DNA of 64,000 nucleotides from UBA1672 sp963977495 (lineage in GTDB: Bacteria; Pseudomonadota; Alphaproteobacteria; Micavibrionales; Micavibrionaceae), in NCBI GenBank assembly GCA_963977495.1, contig CAXBOT010000001.1:124001-188000 (forward strand). The letters run 5' to 3'. The notes beneath the pieces were generated by a model, which was given only the letters and a program-made list of their open reading frames with translations, was not told the origin of the DNA and ran no database searches. Below, piece after piece: positions 52,307 through 60,848 of this stretch (position 1 is its first letter; every line of letters starts with the position of its first letter). A program made the position numbers and the translations under genes.

Positions 52307-52840
52307 ATGCGCGTTTTATTCAGTGTTTTAATGACAGGTCTGGTCTTGTTTGGTGCGTCTGCACAGGCGCAATCAAACGGTGGTGAAACAACAGTGAATG
52401 AGATGAAGCGTAAGAGTGATGAGTGTCGTGCTAAGCGGTATATCATCGAAGACCTTGAGGTGCCGGCTTTTAAAACATGCATACATTCTTGCTCCGCATC
52501 AGATACTTATTTTCAGCGCTCTATGAACGGCACTCCGCCATCAAAAGAAGAAGTTAAGCGCACTGTTGAGGCATGCAATGCATCGCATAAAGAAGTCATG
52601 GAAATCGTTGCAAAGACGCAGGGTGTTTCACCTTCTGTGCGCTTGGGATTAACGGCTTTAGACTACCAAGACAAAATGGATCGTCATCATAAAAGATGTT
52701 TAGATACTCAATCAGTAGAAGCTTGTGATTGTGCGACAAAAAACCTGTCTGCGAAGCTCAATGTCGCGTATAGAAGCATAGAGCGCTCCTATCCACGTGC
52801 GCTGGTTGGCTGTAAAACAGGAAAACATCCCCTATATTAA
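52307..52840 (+). CDS. Secreted cysteine-containing protein
   Basis: A signal peptide (residues 1-22, ending ASAQA) precedes a 155-residue helical domain with eight Cys: DECRAKRY, FKTCIHSCSAS, VEACNASHK, HKRCLDTQSVEACDCATKN and VGCKTG. The spacing suggests a small disulphide-bonded periplasmic fold. I know no family. It lies after tRNA-Thr, before the third copy of the MVQ repeat. Confidence 0.55.
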   Translation: MRVLFSVLMTGLVLFGASAQAQSNGGETTVNEMKRKSDECRAKRYIIEDLEVPAFKTCIHSCSASDTYFQRSMNGTPPSKEEVKRTVEACNASHKEVMEIVAKTQGVSPSVRLGLTALDYQDKMDRHHKRCLDTQSVEACDCATKNLSAKLNVAYRSIERSYPRALVGCKTGKHPLY

Positions 52841-53227
52841 GCGTTTTCTAAAACTCAAAATAGCGACAAGTTTGCGAATATTTTTTAATATGCTGAATGT
52901 TGTGTCCGAAGTTGAAAATGTGAAGGGTGTCACTTTCGAAGCTTTTACTATACGCAAACTGTTTACAAGTGGTTTGTTCTTATTATTTATTTTGCGTGAT
53001 TAATTTTAACATCTTATCCAATCCTCAAAAATATTAAATAATGCGTTCGATGTTTCTCTATCTAGCTGCACCATCTTTCTCTTCATAGAAATCTACAGGT
53101 CGCCATTACCCCTTGCTGGCTATTACAGTGTGGGTTCTCCAGATTTTTGGACATAGTTAGCGAAGCTTATTTAATAATGGTTGTATTGGTGTTAAACTGC
53201 GCAACAATTTTATTGAAAGGATTTACT
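52841..53227. other. Intergenic region with repeat copy 3
   Basis: The stretch is AT-rich and contains no convincing plus-strand gene. Copy 3 of the 57-base repeat occupies 53006-53074 on the minus strand. The rightmost bases contain the AAAGGA ribosome binding site of the next small gene. Otherwise I see nothing. Confidence 0.5.
53006..53074 (-). repeat. Dispersed 57-base repeat, copy 3 (short ORF)
   Basis: On the minus strand, an ATG preceded by GAAGAGAAAG starts MVQLDRETSNALFNIFEDW and stops after 22 codons. The conserved block has the same limits as copies 1 and 2 at 28938 and 30407. It is divergent from the 75-residue peptide gene at 53228. Confidence 0.75.
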
Positions 53228-53455
53228 ATGGAAGATGAAACGTTAGTGGTTTTGAGTAAGATCGAGGCGCTTAATATTGAGCATCTGAATTTGGATGATG
53301 AGAATGATCCTAATGCTAGTGGACGTTGCCGTATTTACAATTCCAGTAAAGATAAAATAGGGTGTAAGAATGTTTCCTCTGAGAGTGCATGTCAAGAATG
53401 GGCACAATGGAAAGATGCGTATGCTTACGGGTGGGCGCCAGGCTATAGTTGTTAA
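53228..53455 (+). CDS. 75-residue peptide with C-terminal cysteines
   Basis: The gene has a good AAAGGA ribosome binding site and encodes a short acidic N-terminal half (LVVLSKIEALNIEHLNLDDE) followed by a Gly/Ser/Tyr-rich C-terminal half with four Cys (GRC, GC, SAC, YSC) and Trp/Tyr residues. This leader-plus-core look recalls ribosomally made peptide precursors, but no modification enzyme is adjacent. The upstream extension to 53147 is unlikely. A small structural or regulatory protein is equally possible. Confidence 0.5.
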   Translation: MEDETLVVLSKIEALNIEHLNLDDENDPNASGRCRIYNSSKDKIGCKNVSSESACQEWAQWKDAYAYGWAPGYSC

Positions 53456-53487
53456 GCACACTGTTTTTATCCTTAACACGACGCCTG

Positions 53488-54441
53488 CTAGTTTTTATCC
53501 AATCCCAGATAATCAACAATCTTTTCAGGCAAGGTCATGCCGTATTTATTGATGAGCACTTCGTTTAGAGTTTTGGGGGAGTGATCGGCGCCGTCCAGAA
53601 GTAAAAGCTCATAATTGACGCCGGATTTTTGGAAAACCTCTTTTGTGTGCTCTTGTGATTTATAATCAGTCTTTTTGTTAATGCCGGCTGTTGTGTGTCC
53701 GCCAGCGACGGGGAGGTTGGCATCCTGCGCGCCGTGAATATTCATGATCCGGCTGCCTTTTGCATGCGGGCATGTTTCCAAATTCATCTGCAGCGTACCA
53801 GACAGCGTAATAGCGTCTTTGTATAAATTGGTTTCGCAAATAACGCGCTGGGTCATCATAGCGCCGTTGGAATGCCCCGTGCCGTAGACGTTACTTTTAT
53901 CAATACCGTATTTTTCGTTCATGACATCAATCACATGACCGATAAATCCGACATCATCAATGTCGTTGGTTTGGGGCTGGCCACAGCAATCGCCCACGTT
54001 CCAACCTTTGAATTTATCGGATAGTTTTCGCGCAACCTGCGTGCCGTCAAGATAAGCCACGATAAAATTATGTTTATCAGCAAGCGGATCAAGGCCGATA
54101 TAGTTTTTGATTTGCGCGGCGTTTCCAAAACCGCCATGCAAGACGATAAGAAGGGGGAGGTTCTTTTGTGTTTTATAAGAGGCGGGCGTATATACGATGA
54201 AGGTACGATCACCGATTGATTGTGTTGCGGAATGCCCATGCCCCTTTGTGTATAGCCCTTCTGCGGAGCCATGATCTTTTTCTTCGTCCTTTTTGGCCTT
54301 TATTTTTTTCTGAATGATGTTTTCCATGATCTTTCCTTTTATCCCGCCGCCTTCGCGTGCATGGGAAAGATGTGGCAGGGAGATAAATGATAAGAGCAGT
54401 GCTACGTGCAGTACGCCGCGCATTTGAGCCTGATGGAACAT
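53488..54441 (-). CDS. PHB-depolymerase / LpqC-like secreted esterase
   Basis: A signal peptide (about 28 residues) precedes an alpha/beta-hydrolase of the LpqC/poly(3-hydroxybutyrate) depolymerase class. PLLIVLHGGFGN forms the oxyanion region, GTGHSNGAMMT carries the nucleophile Ser, and the His of ADHSPKTL completes the triad, with Asp probably in GAQDANLP. Substrates may be polyesters or feruloyl esters. Residues 30-70 form a charged linker. An AAAGGATTAAGC site precedes the ATG. No polyhydroxybutyrate genes are nearby. Confidence 0.82.
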   Translation of the reverse strand: MFHQAQMRGVLHVALLLSFISLPHLSHAREGGGIKGKIMENIIQKKIKAKKDEEKDHGSAEGLYTKGHGHSATQSIGDRTFIVYTPASYKTQKNLPLLIVLHGGFGNAAQIKNYIGLDPLADKHNFIVAYLDGTQVARKLSDKFKGWNVGDCCGQPQTNDIDDVGFIGHVIDVMNEKYGIDKSNVYGTGHSNGAMMTQRVICETNLYKDAITLSGTLQMNLETCPHAKGSRIMNIHGAQDANLPVAGGHTTAGINKKTDYKSQEHTKEVFQKSGVNYELLLLDGADHSPKTLNEVLINKYGMTLPEKIVDYLGLDKN

Positions 54442-54572
54442 GCTTAATCCTTTATGTGTGAATTCTATATAGAGTTAGACGCATGGTGGGCTTTAATCCT
54501 TCGAAAAAACATCAGATAGCGTTTGGTGGATGTGGCGGCGATGTGTTTTTCATCTCTTTATCTTGAAAAGGA

Positions 54573-55682
54573 TTATAGTCCGAGATTATCCAAAAGATTG
54601 GCTTCGCCTTTGCTATCATGGCATTGGGTTAAACGCTCTAATGTTTCTTTGCCGTGGTAATTATCAATATCTTTGATTGCATCATAGGCGGGGTTGGGAT
54701 CAACATCCGGGTTATCACGCAGAATTTCCAGAACATCGGAAATGACATCTTCATCGGGGTTGGTGATAATGACCGCCGCCAAGCGCGCAGTGGTTTTCGG
54801 GTGTTTTTCGGAAAGTAATGACAAACTCATGATAAGTGAGGCATTTATATTGCTATCGACATCTTTGTTTCTGCCTAGTTTTATTTCATCGACGAGAGCT
54901 TGGCAGACCGCTTCCGCATCATCAGGGTTGTGCCCCGCCCAAGCGGCAAGTCCGGCAGCGAGAGAAATCTTTATTCTTTCAACATCTCTGCCAGCTTGTA
55001 AAAACAGGTTGGCAACGCGAGAGTTATCCTGATTTTTATCGCCGGATTTTTCTTCTGCCTCCATGGCTTCGCGCCAATGTTCCCCGTACTCTTTTGTCAG
55101 AAGATTAGTGACAGCATTCAGGTGGTTATAATCTTTGGCGAGTTTTTTCGCGATTGAGCCTGTGATGTGGGCGTGGTGTTCCGCCCAATCGGGCAGGCTT
55201 TCGGCCAAAACCAAATTGACACCCATGCCTTTATGCTCTGCCAGTCTTTGTGCGACTTGTTCCGCCGCATCGGGGTTTTTGTCGATCCAGTCTGCCAACC
55301 CTTTTGCGAGGGCGATATTAACAACCCGATCATCTTTTTCGATCATTTTTAATGCGCCTTGTGCGGCGCTTTCTGGCGACAGATCGGTCCATTTTGGCAA
55401 TTGCCGTGCCAGCGCGCGCTTAACATCTTTGTCAGCGTCGCCTGCCAAGGTCGTGAGTATGGCATTGCCTTCTGCATGTTCTTGTGGGTCGCCACTTTCA
55501 ATTTTGTTGAGGGCTTCGGGAATAATAATGTCGATTTTCTTTTGTGTATTTTTGGAACGTTTTAATTGATCCAGAGCCAACTCAAAGGATTCAGACAGAT
55601 GTAATTCCGGAGGCGTGTTTTGTTGTTCCGAGGCAGGGGGCTGCTCTTCGGCGATGTTTGAACTTTTTGTTTCTTCTGTCAT
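54573..55682 (-). CDS. Helical-repeat protein with Trp-containing repeats
   Basis: This 369-residue cytoplasmic protein has an acidic, disordered N-terminus (1-30) and then at least four repeats of about 35 residues with the pattern LA-x2-L-x2-W-x4-P-x2-A-x5-L. Examples are LARQLPKWTDLSPESA, LAKGLADWIDKNPDAA, LAESLPDWAEHHAHI and LAAGLAAWAGHNPDDA. They form an ARM/HEAT-like solenoid, probably a protein-binding surface. I know no named family. An AGGGC site lies before the ATG. Confidence 0.55.
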   Translation of the reverse strand: MTEETKSSNIAEEQPPASEQQNTPPELHLSESFELALDQLKRSKNTQKKIDIIIPEALNKIESGDPQEHAEGNAILTTLAGDADKDVKRALARQLPKWTDLSPESAAQGALKMIEKDDRVVNIALAKGLADWIDKNPDAAEQVAQRLAEHKGMGVNLVLAESLPDWAEHHAHITGSIAKKLAKDYNHLNAVTNLLTKEYGEHWREAMEAEEKSGDKNQDNSRVANLFLQAGRDVERIKISLAAGLAAWAGHNPDDAEAVCQALVDEIKLGRNKDVDSNINASLIMSLSLLSEKHPKTTARLAAVIITNPDEDVISDVLEILRDNPDVDPNPAYDAIKDIDNYHGKETLERLTQCHDSKGEANLLDNLGL

Positions 55683-55997
55683 TCTTTTGCCCTGTCACAA
55701 AAAAAATATTGAAATCAAAAATCACATTTTTTAATTTTATGGATGTGTACCACACATTAGTGCAGAAGTATTTTTTTGTCAAAGGCTGCTTTCCATGGTT
55801 GTAAGGAACACAATGGATGGTGAGCGGGGCTGTGACATTGCCCTTCACATGGGGATAGATGTTTTTTGCGTTGGGCTGTATTATATAAAGATAGTAAGCA
55901 TTAGGGTGAGCTCTGTACTTCGTGTTTTTACTAATATATTATTTACCAATAGTATTTATACTGACACTCACTGTTTTTTAGTTAGGAGAATGAACGT
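55683..55997. other. Divergent intergenic region
   Basis: An AT-rich stretch between the helical-repeat gene (leftward) and the DUF4197 gene (rightward). It must contain both promoters. I see no strong hairpin and no convincing open frame. The AGGAG at its right end is the ribosome binding site of the DUF4197 gene. Confidence 0.4.
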
Positions 55998-56762
55998 ATG
56001 CGTTCGGTTTTGTTTACAATATTTGGTATATTTGCGCTTTCTATACTTCCGTTAAGTGTTTCTGCAGACACTGGTGCTGTGGATTCTAACGTCTCTGAGG
56101 GTGTCGAGCAGGTTGCAAATAATGAATCGGTAGATGCCCCGCCGAATGATGTTGTGCTGACGCAAGAGGAAATTATTACAGGTCTAAAAGAGATATTACG
56201 CATAGGCACGGAAAAAGCCGTTGCGAAATTAGCGGTGAAGGATGGTTTTAATAAGAATTTTGATGTGCGCATTGCATTGCCGCAATCTTTGAAGCGCGTT
56301 AGAATTTCTCTCAATGAATTGGGGAATGTTGAGCCCGTAGAAACGCTTGAGTTGCGTATGAACCGTTCAGCAGAGGGCGTTACCCCCTTGGTGGCCGGTT
56401 ATTTCATAATGGGCATCAATCAATTGAAGTTCAAAGATGCAGAAAAAATATTGGATGGACAAAATGATGCCGCCACGGAGTATTTGCGCAAGAAGATGGA
56501 AGCAGGGCTTGCAAAAGTCGTGCGCCCACACGTGAAGAAAGAAATGATGGCTTCGGGAACATATGGTGCTTACAATTACATGATGGATCAATATCGCCGT
56601 ATTCCGTTTGTGCCTAATGTCCGCGGGGATGTCGAGGATCACATGGTAAAAGGCATTATGGACGCATTGTTTTTATATATTGCACGGGAAGAAACTCTCG
56701 TCAGAACTAATCCTGATGCGCGCCCCACAGAACCAATTATAAAATTGTTCACAAAAACTTGA
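55998..56762 (+). CDS. DUF4197 family secreted protein
   Basis: A signal peptide (1-22, ending VSA) and an acidic linker precede a 190-residue domain with DUF4197 features: LKEILRIGTEKAVAKL, a KDGF turn with VRIALPQSLKRV, LELRMNRSAEGVTPL, and the LDGQNDAATEYLRKKM motif. Family members are periplasmic and of unknown role. An AGGAG site lies nine bases before the ATG. It converges on the next gene; a weak stem AAGCAGCCC / GGGTTGCTT lies between them. Confidence 0.85.
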   Translation: MRSVLFTIFGIFALSILPLSVSADTGAVDSNVSEGVEQVANNESVDAPPNDVVLTQEEIITGLKEILRIGTEKAVAKLAVKDGFNKNFDVRIALPQSLKRVRISLNELGNVEPVETLELRMNRSAEGVTPLVAGYFIMGINQLKFKDAEKILDGQNDAATEYLRKKMEAGLAKVVRPHVKKEMMASGTYGAYNYMMDQYRRIPFVPNVRGDVEDHMVKGIMDALFLYIAREETLVRTNPDARPTEPIIKLFTKT

Positions 56763-56818
56763 ATCTTAAGCAGCCCAACAAACTGAGCGTTTTTAAAGAG
56801 GGTTGCTTTGGGACTTGA

Positions 56819-57160
56819 TTAAAGCTCAGGCACAGCCAGCGTATCGTCAAGATCATCGTGCATCAGGTCTTCTGCTTCCGATTTGCGCTGTTCTCTAAAA
56901 CAAAAACCACTGTAATCTGTACTTGCAGAGGATCGCAGCATACCGCAATTATCGGTCTTGATTGCGAAATCAACCATACTTTGTTGTTCTGGTGTTATGC
57001 GCTCTCGTAATCCTTCATCGGCTTTGTCGTTGCCCTTTTCCCATGCATAGCCAAGGCCAAGTGTCGCGGCCAAAGCAATCCCTGCCCACAAAGAACCGGA
57101 CATGATTTTCTGACCTGTTGTTCGGGTGTCGTTGTTATCTGTATGTTCCATAAATATCAT
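56819..57160 (-). CDS. Small membrane protein of unknown function
   Basis: The 113-residue protein has one transmembrane helix (about 20-40, GSLWAGIALAATLGLGYAW) after a short polar N-terminus. The rest is acidic and contains two Cys and an Arg/Glu-rich helix. I know no family. A GGGATG site precedes the ATG. Confidence 0.5.
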   Translation of the reverse strand: MIFMEHTDNNDTRTTGQKIMSGSLWAGIALAATLGLGYAWEKGNDKADEGLRERITPEQQSMVDFAIKTDNCGMLRSSASTDYSGFCFREQRKSEAEDLMHDDLDDTLAVPEL

Positions 57161-57320
57161 CCCTTATTTTTGTTCGTGTCGTTTTATAGCAAAAGGTTAC
57201 GAGAACTACAAATTCATATGTAATTCACGGGCAAGCACAATTCTTGACAGTACGATCATAATTCCATTAAAACGGAGTGTCTTTAAGTAACAACAACATA
57301 TAAACAAAAAAGAGGGTCAC

Positions 57321-59342
57321 TTGAGTCAGTCCAAACCAGTAGAAATAAATATGACCGCCAGAGATGGTATTCAATCGAACCATGGCACGAATATCCCTGC
57401 GGAGCATGTTGTTCAGGCCTATGCGCATGCGCATGATTATGGTGTGTCTTCTGTCCAAACGGCGGGCGGAACATTCCACGATTTGCCTGTTAAAAAGGGC
57501 TGGAACCCGTTTGATTATAACGGTGTGATTACCGACCATTTTAAGGGCATGACGCAGACCGCATTGATCCGTGGTGAGTGTGGATTGAATTACGGGCGTC
57601 AATCATTGGATACGTTGGACTATCTCGTGACGCGATATTCCGAAATGGGTATTAACCGTTGGCAGAATTTTCACGCGATGAACGACATTAACATGTTGCG
57701 CGGTGTGCCGCTGATCACCAATCGCTTGCAAAGCGAAAAGGGGCTGAATGTTGTGACGCAAGGCGCAATCACTGTTCAGGAAAACCCGAATACGCAGGCT
57801 CAACAGCAACGTATCTTGGATGATATTTATACCTTCGCAAATCAGTTGGTTGAAACGGGACATAAGGGATTTTATATCAAGAATGCCAACGGTATTCTAA
57901 GACCGGATTTCACAGCCGCTTTGGTTGAGGGATTAAATCAACGTTTTGATGAAGACACACACCTGCACATGCATAATACGTATGGCCATGCCTATGCCAA
58001 TTACTTGGCCGCTATTGAGGCTGGCATAACAGGCGTTGATGTCTTGCCTGATGCATTGGGTGAGGGCACAGCGCAGCCAACATTGGGTATGTTGGTTTAT
58101 GCGATGCAAAAGTCCGGCAATGATTCCGTTATCGCACGGCTTCCAGCCGGTATTGATATGGATGCAATCGCGCAAGATCGTGATGCGATGCTGGTGATGC
58201 GCGCGACATATTCCCAAACTGAGATGCCGTTTGATATCGAACGCATCAGAATAGCAGAAGCCGCTGGCTCTGCCGGCGGTGCGATCAGCGCCTTAAAGGG
58301 CATGGAAATTATTCAGGGCGTCGCGCAATCTCTTGGAACAGAAGACTGGGACACGTTACAGCGCGCGATTTATGAGCAAAAAGCAAAAAACAGAGAAGCA
58401 CTCGGTTTTCCAACGAATGTCACACCGCATGAAATGATGCAAGATGTGCAGGCTGCGGCAGATGTTATGACGGGGCAGCAATTTAAAACATTTTCCCCAA
58501 CCACACTGGCTTATTTGGTGGGGGATTTGGGTAAGGTGTCGGACACGGTTGATCCGGCGTTGCAAAAGCGTGCGCTTGATTTCTTTAAGCTTGATGCTGT
58601 GCGTCCACTGAAGCCGATTGAGGAGCTTGAGCCGGCATTGCCTAAGGCCAAAGCCAAGTTGATTGAAAAAGGTATTGCAAACCCAACTGACGATCAGGTT
58701 GCAATCGTGGCAAGTTCCGGCGCGGATGGTGAGAAACTTGTTCTGGGGCAAAAGGCACCGCAAAACCCGCGTTATTTACTCCGCGCGCAGCAAGAGGGCG
58801 GACCACTCTATGAAGTTGCCCCGACAATGTTCAAGATTGTTTACGATGCTGTGGAGCTTACAAAACTGCGCGAAGGCTTTTATGATGGTGTGAACGGACA
58901 AGATGAGCGCGCCAAACATTTAGAGGCAACCATTGCCGCAGATGTTCAATTCATGGAAGCATGTTTGAAGGATGATGGCTGTGATCGCCATGTTGCGCGT
59001 AAGGCGACGGGCTATATCAACACATTTGCGAAAAGAATGGGTGTTGATAGTGCGATTATTCCAAATATGGATTTGGCATCATTCCCGCGTGGCCCCGTCA
59101 CAATCAATCCGGCGCTTTCGCAACGTAAGGGGCTTGAGGGCGTTTTGGATTCTTCCGAGGCATCAACAGCAATCGGCCCTATGTGGCAGAAAAACACAAA
59201 ACCTGAGACCTTTGAAGATTTAATAGATGAAGAAGGTGCTGTGACAGATCTGGAGCTTGCCTTTGTGTCTGCGGATGATCCCGAACATTTGGGGGATTCT
59301 GATCCTTTCGATGATTTGGGGGAGAACCCAACGGTTCAATAA
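57321..59342 (+). CDS. Carboxyltransferase-like protein without biotin domain
   Basis: The N-terminal 300 residues resemble the carboxyltransferase barrel of pyruvate carboxylase and oxaloacetate decarboxylase alpha subunit. Metal-ligand positions are kept: Asp15 in MTARDGIQS, Lys187 in FYIKNANG (the lysine that is carbamylated in relatives), and His216/His218 in LHMHN. RGECGLNYG and FHAMNDINML match the pattern RGQN and FDALND of the family. The second conserved region (about 385-520) also fits. The C-terminus is an acidic tail with no biotin-carrier (MKM) motif, and no biotin carboxylase gene is adjacent. The start codon is TTG after GAGGG. Its reaction is unknown. Confidence 0.7.
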   Translation: MSQSKPVEINMTARDGIQSNHGTNIPAEHVVQAYAHAHDYGVSSVQTAGGTFHDLPVKKGWNPFDYNGVITDHFKGMTQTALIRGECGLNYGRQSLDTLDYLVTRYSEMGINRWQNFHAMNDINMLRGVPLITNRLQSEKGLNVVTQGAITVQENPNTQAQQQRILDDIYTFANQLVETGHKGFYIKNANGILRPDFTAALVEGLNQRFDEDTHLHMHNTYGHAYANYLAAIEAGITGVDVLPDALGEGTAQPTLGMLVYAMQKSGNDSVIARLPAGIDMDAIAQDRDAMLVMRATYSQTEMPFDIERIRIAEAAGSAGGAISALKGMEIIQGVAQSLGTEDWDTLQRAIYEQKAKNREALGFPTNVTPHEMMQDVQAAADVMTGQQFKTFSPTTLAYLVGDLGKVSDTVDPALQKRALDFFKLDAVRPLKPIEELEPALPKAKAKLIEKGIANPTDDQVAIVASSGADGEKLVLGQKAPQNPRYLLRAQQEGGPLYEVAPTMFKIVYDAVELTKLREGFYDGVNGQDERAKHLEATIAADVQFMEACLKDDGCDRHVARKATGYINTFAKRMGVDSAIIPNMDLASFPRGPVTINPALSQRKGLEGVLDSSEASTAIGPMWQKNTKPETFEDLIDEEGAVTDLELAFVSADDPEHLGDSDPFDDLGENPTVQ

Positions 59343-59346
59343 CCTT

Positions 59347-60090
59347 ATGAGCATGAAAATCATCGGCCTTTTAGGCGGAACAAGCTGGCCATCGACGCCG
59401 CAATATTATGAATATTTGAACACGCGAATCTCGAACGCCTTGGGTGGGCATCGTAGTGCACGGATAATTCTGTATTCTATTGATTATCACCCGATCAAAT
59501 CCTTATATCCTGATGGGTGGGATGATATCCCTAAATTATTGGGTGAGGAGCTAAAAGCCTTGGACGGTATGGGGCCTGACTGCATATTGATATGTAACAA
59601 TACGTTGCATAAAGGATATGACTTGCTGGTAGAACAGCAGGAAATCGCGTTGATGGGGCAGGTGATTCACATTGTTGTCGCAACGGCAAAACATGCGATG
59701 GAGATGGGCTGCAAGCGTGTTTTACTCATGGGAACGAAATTCACCATGGAAGACGGGTTTTTTAAGGATCGTTTACAGTTTTTCGGCTTGGACGTTGATG
59801 TCCCTAACGCGCAGGATCGCGAAGAAATTCAGGAAATACAAACGCAAATCGCCGCAGGGCGCATGGACGAACGTTTCCGCGACCAATTCAAGGCGATGTT
59901 GAGCCGTTATCGTGGTTATGATGCGGTGATTTTGGGCTGTACGGAGCTACCACTTGCTATTGGTGAAGCTGAAACAGATATGCCGATTATCAATCCTGTG
60001 CATGTGCAATGCGATGCCGCGGTGAAGTTGGTCTTGGCATCAGTAAAAGATCAAGACGCTGCGTCGCATGCAGGCTCGGCAATATCCTGA
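59347..60090 (+). CDS. Aspartate/glutamate racemase family protein
   Basis: This 247-residue cofactor-independent racemase has the two catalytic cysteines, Cys83 in LICNNTLHK and the second in LGCTELPL. The IIGLLGGTSWPST start is typical of the Asp/Glu racemase branch (not MurI). It may racemise aspartate or a related acid. The stop of the carboxyltransferase-like gene lies four bases upstream, so the two form an operon. The 3' end overlaps the convergent DUF983 gene by 40 bases. Confidence 0.85.
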   Translation: MSMKIIGLLGGTSWPSTPQYYEYLNTRISNALGGHRSARIILYSIDYHPIKSLYPDGWDDIPKLLGEELKALDGMGPDCILICNNTLHKGYDLLVEQQEIALMGQVIHIVVATAKHAMEMGCKRVLLMGTKFTMEDGFFKDRLQFFGLDVDVPNAQDREEIQEIQTQIAAGRMDERFRDQFKAMLSRYRGYDAVILGCTELPLAIGEAETDMPIINPVHVQCDAAVKLVLASVKDQDAASHAGSAIS

Positions 60091-60455
60091 TCAGTATCTT
60101 TTTTGATTATCATCATCCAGATAATTGCCATAAAGACGCCCTTAGCGCGCGGCAAAATAATTGCGCTCAACCCCACGATAAGCAAGCAAGGCAGTAAGAT
60201 TTCCAGCCAGAGCTTATCCAAATTCCATTCCAGCATGAAAAACACGAACGGCATGGTTAAATGGCCTGTGATCAGAACGGTTAACCATGCGGGGCCATCA
60301 TCAGCCCGCAAGACGTTAAAATCCTGCGCGCAATGGCTGCAGGCATCATAGGGGGTGATATAGCCATGCAGGATTTTACCCACGCCGCATTTTGGGCATG
60401 TGTTAAAAAACCCGCGTTTTATAATTTGTTTTTTATTCACTGTGTTGCTCATCAT
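60051..60455 (-). CDS. DUF983 family membrane protein
   Basis: The 134-residue protein has an N-terminal zinc ribbon (CPKCGVGKI, then CSHCAQDF) followed by two transmembrane helices (VLITGHLTMPFVFFML and LLPCLLIVGLSAIIL). DUF983 members are common in alphaproteobacteria and are of unknown role. GGGGAGAG precedes the ATG ATG start. Its 3' end overlaps the racemase gene. Confidence 0.85.
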   Translation of the reverse strand: MMSNTVNKKQIIKRGFFNTCPKCGVGKILHGYITPYDACSHCAQDFNVLRADDGPAWLTVLITGHLTMPFVFFMLEWNLDKLWLEILLPCLLIVGLSAIILPRAKGVFMAIIWMMIIKKDTDQDIAEPACDAAS

Positions 60456-60513
60456 ACTCTCCCCAGCTGTGCTTGAGGTTTAACCAGATTATTTGTTTTG
60501 TGTCTATGTTTAA

Positions 60514-60541
60514 TTCCCCGCGCTCTTTAATCGGCGGGGAA
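60514..60541 (-). terminator. Terminator hairpin after the lepB operon
   Basis: TTCCCCGC and GCGGGGAA form a perfect eight-base stem with a 12-base loop. It lies three bases after the last gene of the lepB operon. The T tract is weak (AATTAAAC), so termination may be only partial. Confidence 0.5.
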
Positions 60542-60543
60542 AA

Positions 60544-60834
60544 TCACAGCATAATATAGGGCTTTGAATGACAACCCTTCAGCGTCTTCTCTTCGGGTGG
60601 TTCGCCTTGTTGTTGGCACAGGGTTAAGCATTGCTGGCATACCCAAAGGCTTAGGGATTTAATGGATTCACCATCTATCGGGGCGCGGCATAATTCAATG
60701 CATTGTTGTGTGCAATCGGCGGCTTGTGCCTCGCCGCTGTTGTTATCTGCGGGAGGTTCTTGTGCGTAAGTCTGCCCCGCAAAAAACAAAACGAATATGC
60801 ACGTAATGAGTTTAAGACATTTATATAGCGTCAT
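60544..60834 (-). CDS. Small secreted cysteine-rich protein
   Basis: The precursor has a signal peptide (1-24, ending TYAQ) and a mature chain with CTQQCIELC, CQQCLTLCQQ and a final C, suggesting disulphide bonds or metal binding. No family is known to me. An AGAGAGG site precedes the ATG, 14 bases after lepB, in the same operon. Confidence 0.55.
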   Translation of the reverse strand: MTLYKCLKLITCIFVLFFAGQTYAQEPPADNNSGEAQAADCTQQCIELCRAPIDGESIKSLSLWVCQQCLTLCQQQGEPPEEKTLKGCHSKPYIML

Positions 60835-60848
60835 AATATGCTGCCTCT

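Noticed and set aside
56768..56810. AAGCAGCCC / GGGTTGCTT as a bidirectional terminator
   Set aside because: The loop is long (about 25 bases) and no T tract follows on either strand.
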